NCBI GenBank assembly: GCA_027605045.1
Contig: JAQFWX010000031.1
Location: forward strand, 1 to 64,000
Source of the DNA: Phallus indusiatus
Lineage: Eukaryota; Basidiomycota; Agaricomycetes; Phallales; Phallaceae
Length of the DNA: 64,000 bases
Direction of reading: 5' to 3'
Part shown: positions 59,716 to 64,000 of the stretch, piece by piece
Layout: each line of letters starts with the position of its first letter
Position numbering within the stretch: the first letter of the stretch is position 1
The notes under the pieces: model-generated
What the model was told of the DNA's origin: nothing
Databases searched by the model: none
What the model saw: the letters and a program-made list of their open reading frames with translations, nothing else
Position numbers and translations under genes: made by a program

Positions 59716-60846
59716 ATGACTTTCAAGTTGACATCTCTTATGCGCAAATCTTCTTCTCTCCGTCGGTCAAGCTGCGAGACCCTCTCGTCCTCTAAAACAA
59801 TTGCACACGACATAAAAATGCCAGGAGGGTGCGCCAAAGGAAACCCAGGAGTAGATGGTGTACAATTAGAGTCTAATTCTTTCCATTCCCGTCTGTGTTC
59901 GTGTCAAAACACTACCGGCAACGATACCGATATACAAGCTGAGTTCTGCCGACTATCAGAATATACAACCATACTGGAGGGTGAAGTGAAGGAACGCACA
60001 GAACTTCTTCGAAATCTGCAGGAAAGGCGCACCAGGGTCACGTTAGAAAGAGAAAAACTCAAACGCTATGGGTCGCCGTCTGCTATTAATGACTTTCAAG
60101 ATTCCAAAGCGTCCTGGGCGAAGGAAGACTCCTCTCACACGAAGCAATGCTCTAGTAGTTGCGGATCTGGCGTATCTGAGGCTAGGAAAGCTTGTATGGA
60201 AGCATATGCGAGAATGACACCTACACAGCGTTATTTAATGAAACAATCTCAGCTGCGTCGTAACGGAGTCGGACGAGGAAGTCATGAAGCTGAGGCAGAA
60301 TATTTGGAACGGGAATCTCAATCTCGACGGCGCGTGTCCGAGTCAACTCCAAGGTTCACAGAAAATGTCGGAAATGAAGAGCTAAGAATAAATGGCATGA
60401 GTAATGGCGCAGGCACGACGAGTCAAGAGAACCAACACCATAGCAGTTGGGAGCTATACAAAACCGCCTGGAGTGAGATTTGCTCCTTCCCCCCTGATAC
60501 ATCAGACGTCAGTCTGAAATTTCGTCATCTCCCATGGCCCATTACAGATGTGTTCATTACCGTTCCGGTTGCCCCATATTGTGCGGTTGATGAAAATATC
60601 CTTGATGCGGCTTTCTCAGCAAAATCCATTTCATCATTCTTGCTTTCGTCATATCATTCAGATGAGAAGTCGTGTAGAAAAAGGCTACACGAAGCTTTAC
60701 TTCGTTATCATCCTGATAAATTTGAACATCAGGTACTGCGTCTTGTCGTTGACGAGGAACGAGTTGCGGCGCAACAAGTCTCCAGACGAATTACGGACGT
60801 TCTCAATTCATTGTTACTTGTTGACCGCGTATCTCAAAGCTCATAG
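59716..60846 (+). CDS. J-like family protein with intact HPD motif
   Basis: A single-exon gene of 376 aa. The N-terminus is Ser-rich; a coiled coil spans about residues 75-115 (SEYTTILEGEVKERTELLRN). The C-terminal block reads WELYKTAWSEI, FRHLPWPITDVF, ISSFLLSSYHSDE and HEALLRYHPDKFEHQVLRLV, ending RRITDVLNSLLLVDR. HPD and the following basic residue are kept, as in the 1061-residue protein at 40808. This looks like the C-terminal half of a J domain, but the first helix of a classic DnaJ is not obvious, so binding to Hsp70 is only a possibility. It shares a short promoter region with a degenerate sister. Confidence 0.78.
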   Translation: MTFKLTSLMRKSSSLRRSSCETLSSSKTIAHDIKMPGGCAKGNPGVDGVQLESNSFHSRLCSCQNTTGNDTDIQAEFCRLSEYTTILEGEVKERTELLRNLQERRTRVTLEREKLKRYGSPSAINDFQDSKASWAKEDSSHTKQCSSSCGSGVSEARKACMEAYARMTPTQRYLMKQSQLRRNGVGRGSHEAEAEYLERESQSRRRVSESTPRFTENVGNEELRINGMSNGAGTTSQENQHHSSWELYKTAWSEICSFPPDTSDVSLKFRHLPWPITDVFITVPVAPYCAVDENILDAAFSAKSISSFLLSSYHSDEKSCRKRLHEALLRYHPDKFEHQVLRLVVDEERVAAQQVSRRITDVLNSLLLVDRVSQSS

Positions 60847-61861
60847 GTTTCCCCATTTCCAGTTAGTGACTTGTAATCATCAATAAATATACTTTCATTT
60901 ACCATATGTCAAATTTGATTAAAGCTCTATCAGCATTATAATATTTGCTTTCAATTTTTTTTGGGAACACCGATATAGTTGGTCAATTGTAAAAAAGGAA
61001 CCATCAGACCAATGTGGGAAAAAGTGACGGAATTGTAGAATGTTCATACTGACTTTAAGCTAGATTTGATTCCAGTAAAAGGAACACAGTTCTATGATGA
61101 TTCTAATAGTAAGCATAACGGTTTTAACCATCCGTATCCCATTCTCCCGCGCAACCCAAGTATTCGACCAATCCAGAGACGCTCAGAATGTTTACTAGGC
61201 TAGAGAGCAAAGCTGAAGCCTGTGGTGGCGAGGTCATGTCATTCGCTCATTGGAGGACGGATAGAATTTCTATATTTAGAAAGGGAAAAAGGAGTAAATA
61301 AAACAGTAATACACAAAGGGACTATGTATCGTACCGAGCTTTAGATTTACACGACCAACACGGCCTGTGGAAGGGGAAGGAGACGGCGCTTTCTGCTCGA
61401 CTGGACGCGTGTGCCGCGTTGCGGCACTGTGCTATACTGCCAGCGGGACGGTATTTCAGAGAACATAATGATAGTCCTAAGACTCGCGTGGTGATATAAC
61501 GTTATCTTCTTCACCAGGAAAGACAGACAAATGCCGTCCTCTTCTGGACTCTAATCTGGTCGCAGTACAACCGGTCAAGTCTAGGTTTGGTCTAGGTTCG
61601 GCCGTAGCCGGGCTCTTCATACTCCGATAGTTGTCACAATGGAACACACTCATCAAATGTATGGCTTAGTATTTCCACTGTTTATACGGGTTTCTCAAAT
61701 TGCTCAATGCCTTCTGCGTACTTCTGTGACTTACTAATAAGCTAATTAAACAACACTCAGACCTGGATTTATCACTTGAAGGTTTTGGAGCATCCGAGTC
61801 ATGTTAATTCATTCGCTAGCTCTTCAACACCAATCCAAACGTACATTCGCCACGAACTGAA
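60847..61861. other. Convergent 3' intergenic region
   Basis: About 1.0 kb between the J-like gene and the O-methyltransferase. No open frame of interest and no repeat noticed. Confidence 0.5.
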
Positions 61862-63968
61862 TCACATCGCGCTGAAACTGAGAATCTTCGCCTCACCAAC
61901 ATCCATAATATCTTCGTAGTTGAATCCAGCTTGCTCCCTATGCGTTTTTTTCCGTTAAGTAGCCCATAACGCAATACGTCCCAAAAAAACAAAAAGTTAC
62001 TAACGCAAGTGAAATGAACTCCTGCAGTTTTCTTTCTTGGCTGTTTTGCAACGTCAGCATCATTATGTCTTGCTGATACGGTCGGATACCGCCGAAACCG
62101 TAGTTGCTAAGCATCGGTTCCGGAGCCTAAAGAGGTTCATCAAACCTTTGAATGTGTTTCAACGAATTTTTTACCTGACGATCATTCTTTGCAGAGGACC
62201 TATCTTGAGAGACATTCTGCAAAACAAACTCGTCTATAAAGCACGTAATGCATCCATGGTCTGAGAGTTTATCTGTCACGAAAAACTTACTTATGAGTAA
62301 CCTGCTGTTAGGTGACATCACCTTGCGGATATTCGAAAGTATCTTCAGACATTCAGCGTTTGGCCAGTCGTGTCTAAGAATAGACAAAAACAAGGTTAGA
62401 AACGAATGTCATACCAACAGCGACTGGTTCATCTCACAATACATGTCTTATCTTTTCAACGATGTCTAAACCTTTTGAAAGATAGTTCAAAAACACCCAA
62501 ACACTCACAAAGTAGAACTGGCAGCCTGGAACAGGTGAATCTTCAAAAAAATTGTATGGAACGAATTGAACACGTTGAGTTTGAATAGCTTCGGGAAAGT
62601 TTTCGTTCCAAAACTGAATGGCAATTTTTGTCAAGAAGCGATAAACTTGAATTTTATGTAAGTAAATACATACCTCCTTCGCCTGCTCAACAACATTTTG
62701 AAGATCTTGAATAATCACGCGAAGGTTGGGAAATTGTTTAGCCAAGTCAAGGGTTATATGACCGTTACCACCTCCCATATCACAAATGGTGGATCCCTCA
62801 GGTACCGAGGCCCAAGGGATGGCTGTGAAGATGATATGAATCAAGCAAAAGATTTCAAACGCACTGAATTACCTTGGGATATAGCAGATTTCCCGGTTTC
62901 TTCCGCGAATCCGACCATAGCTTGAGCGAACCGCTGACTCATTTTGTCAAAAAAAAAAAACAGACAGAACTGGCGGTACAAATGCAAACCCACCTCATGA
63001 TGTTTAGCATTTTCGGGCTAGTATGTGAATTGTTTATAAGCAAATGTTATGTAGATGATCGAACAGCCTCTATATCTTACACGGGCATAGAATTCAAAGG
63101 CAGTTGTCCCATAAGCTTTATAAAAGGCGGTATGGTTTAAGGACAAAGATGTTCCGAGTTCTGGATCGGACAAGATCTCGCTCAGGTGCGCGCTTGAAAG
63201 AGTGGCCTCGTCGACTCTATAATAGTGTTATAAAAATAAAATAATCTTCAAAGGATTACGATCATTCACGTACAAAAGTCCCAATAGACTGTTTACTGGG
63301 TTGTTGGAACATAGCTGAACGCTGACGCGGTTGTTTGCGAATACGTCGGGACTCACTGTTTCGACAAAAACCCACAGTAAATAAGAGTAAAACCTATGAT
63401 TTTCTGTTTGAGAATTTACCTTCTCTAAAGCAATGCGCAGTTGCAAGCATACGCATAACCCGCGATAGTTTGCTCGCGTCCAAGCCGGTCTTCGTAGCTA
63501 ACTCGTTGATGGGCACACCATTAGGTTTATCAAGTAAGTGATCAGCGACCTTGGCGTCATGAACGACCTTCAGGCAAGAAACTTCTGCAGACTTTCCGAT
63601 ACGTTAATCTTGCTATTGCATATAAACTATAGCTCCCAGTTTCATACTGACATTATACGCTTTCTAGAGAAAGAAGGTCAAAGTATGTTCCATTTTGCGA
63701 GTATGAATGTGAAGAAACACACATTGGTGACGACATGACTAGGTCTATTGACCATGATACTAAGTTGAGCGCATGCTCCTTCAATTATACGCATACTCCT
63801 ACCAAGGTCAGCAGAAAGCTTCCCCGGTGCATCGAAAGGGCTCGGCTCTGTGGAATCCAGAGATGGGACTGAATGACCCGCATCGTTGTACTCTTTAACA
63901 ATTTTTCCAGTCGTTTCGTATATCAGTTTCGCCAGAGCGAGGACTTGAGCGTCCCCTGAAGAAGACAT
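61862..63968 (-). CDS. O-methyltransferase (SAM-dependent, plant COMT/fungal type)
   Basis: Model: complement(join(61862..61937,62005..62126,62175..62233,62291..62373,62438..62451,62509..62613,62674..62822,62873..62933,62994..63017,63081..63216,63274..63355,63420..63591,63652..63663,63723..63968)), 14 exons, 446 aa. The N-terminal dimerisation/winged-helix half includes VADHLLDKPNGVPINELATK and LSRVMRMLATAHCF. The SAM-binding motif is STICDMGGGNGH near residue 259. The probable catalytic His is in VLHDWPNAECLKIL (residue 335), followed by LLINEFVLQ and APEPMLSNYGFGG. The C-terminus is NYEDIMDVGEAKILSF. The donor substrate is SAM; the acceptor, often a phenolic or polyketide in fungi, is unknown. 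Exons of 12, 14 and 24 nucleotides restore KAYN, IRHV(L) and PENAKHHE. No other biosynthetic gene is seen in the window; more may lie beyond 64000. Confidence 0.9.
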
Positions 63969-64000
63969 TGCAGTGTTTGTAGTGCTTAAACGAGTTTTGA

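Noticed and set aside
1..64000. Search for transposon proteins, rRNA, tRNA and CRISPR arrays
   Set aside because: No reverse transcriptase, integrase or transposase motif, no rRNA-like block and no regularly spaced repeats were seen; tRNAs with introns could have been missed by eye.

Overview
The window is the left end of a chromosome of a basidiomycete fungus, most likely a mushroom-forming agaricomycete. It opens with about 36 copies of CCCTAAA. The genes behind it are broken by many short GT-AG introns of about 47-70 bases, and the protein families fit (COPI epsilon, PEX13, Zn2Cys6 regulator, DUF3602, fungal ABCA and Fnx1/Vba-like transporters). All exon models were built by eye from splice signals and remembered family motifs. 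Every multi-exon model closes to a whole number of codons, but no alignment or RNA evidence was available.

Layout. 1-252 telomere; 253-3816 subtelomeric spacer with a degenerate minisatellite; 3817-4894 epsilon-COP (-); 6536-8823 ammonium transporter (+) behind GATA motifs; 9540-11776 N-acetylglucosamine-6-phosphate deacetylase (-); 12140-13485 hexapeptide-repeat acetyltransferase (-); 14635-17153 EH-like, proline-rich protein (+); 17501-18479 HPP membrane protein (-); 20010-20929 DUF3602 protein (-); 23675-24878 and 25740-26931 head-to-head paralogous APH-type kinases; 27508-28008 short member of a J-like family (+); 28435-30617 MFS transporter (-); a 4.3-kb gene-poor stretch; 34954-38593 Zn2Cys6 regulator (+); 39060-40142 PEX13 (-); 40808-44053 large coiled-coil protein with a C-terminal J-like domain (-); a 4.2-kb gene-poor stretch; 48222-50404 second MFS transporter (+); 51462-57821 full-length ABCA transporter (+); 58011-59321 (-) and 59716-60846 (+), two divergent J-like genes; 61862-63968 O-methyltransferase (-).

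Three themes stand out. First, 6.5-21 kb holds several genes that may concern nitrogen: an ammonium transporter, a GlcNAc-6-P deacetylase beside an acetyltransferase, an HPP protein and a DUF3602 protein (the family of yeast Par32/Amu1). Second, several families occur more than once: two APH kinases, two MFS transporters with nearly identical exon lengths, and four members of a family with a C-terminal WPV/WPI plus HPD-like block; two of the four keep the HPD motif and two share a replacement tail. Third, splicing is extreme: exons of 7, 8, 10, 11, 12 and 14 nucleotides are needed to rebuild conserved motifs in the acetyltransferase, the zinc-cluster regulator and the O-methyltransferase. No rRNA, tRNA, CRISPR array or intact transposon was recognised.
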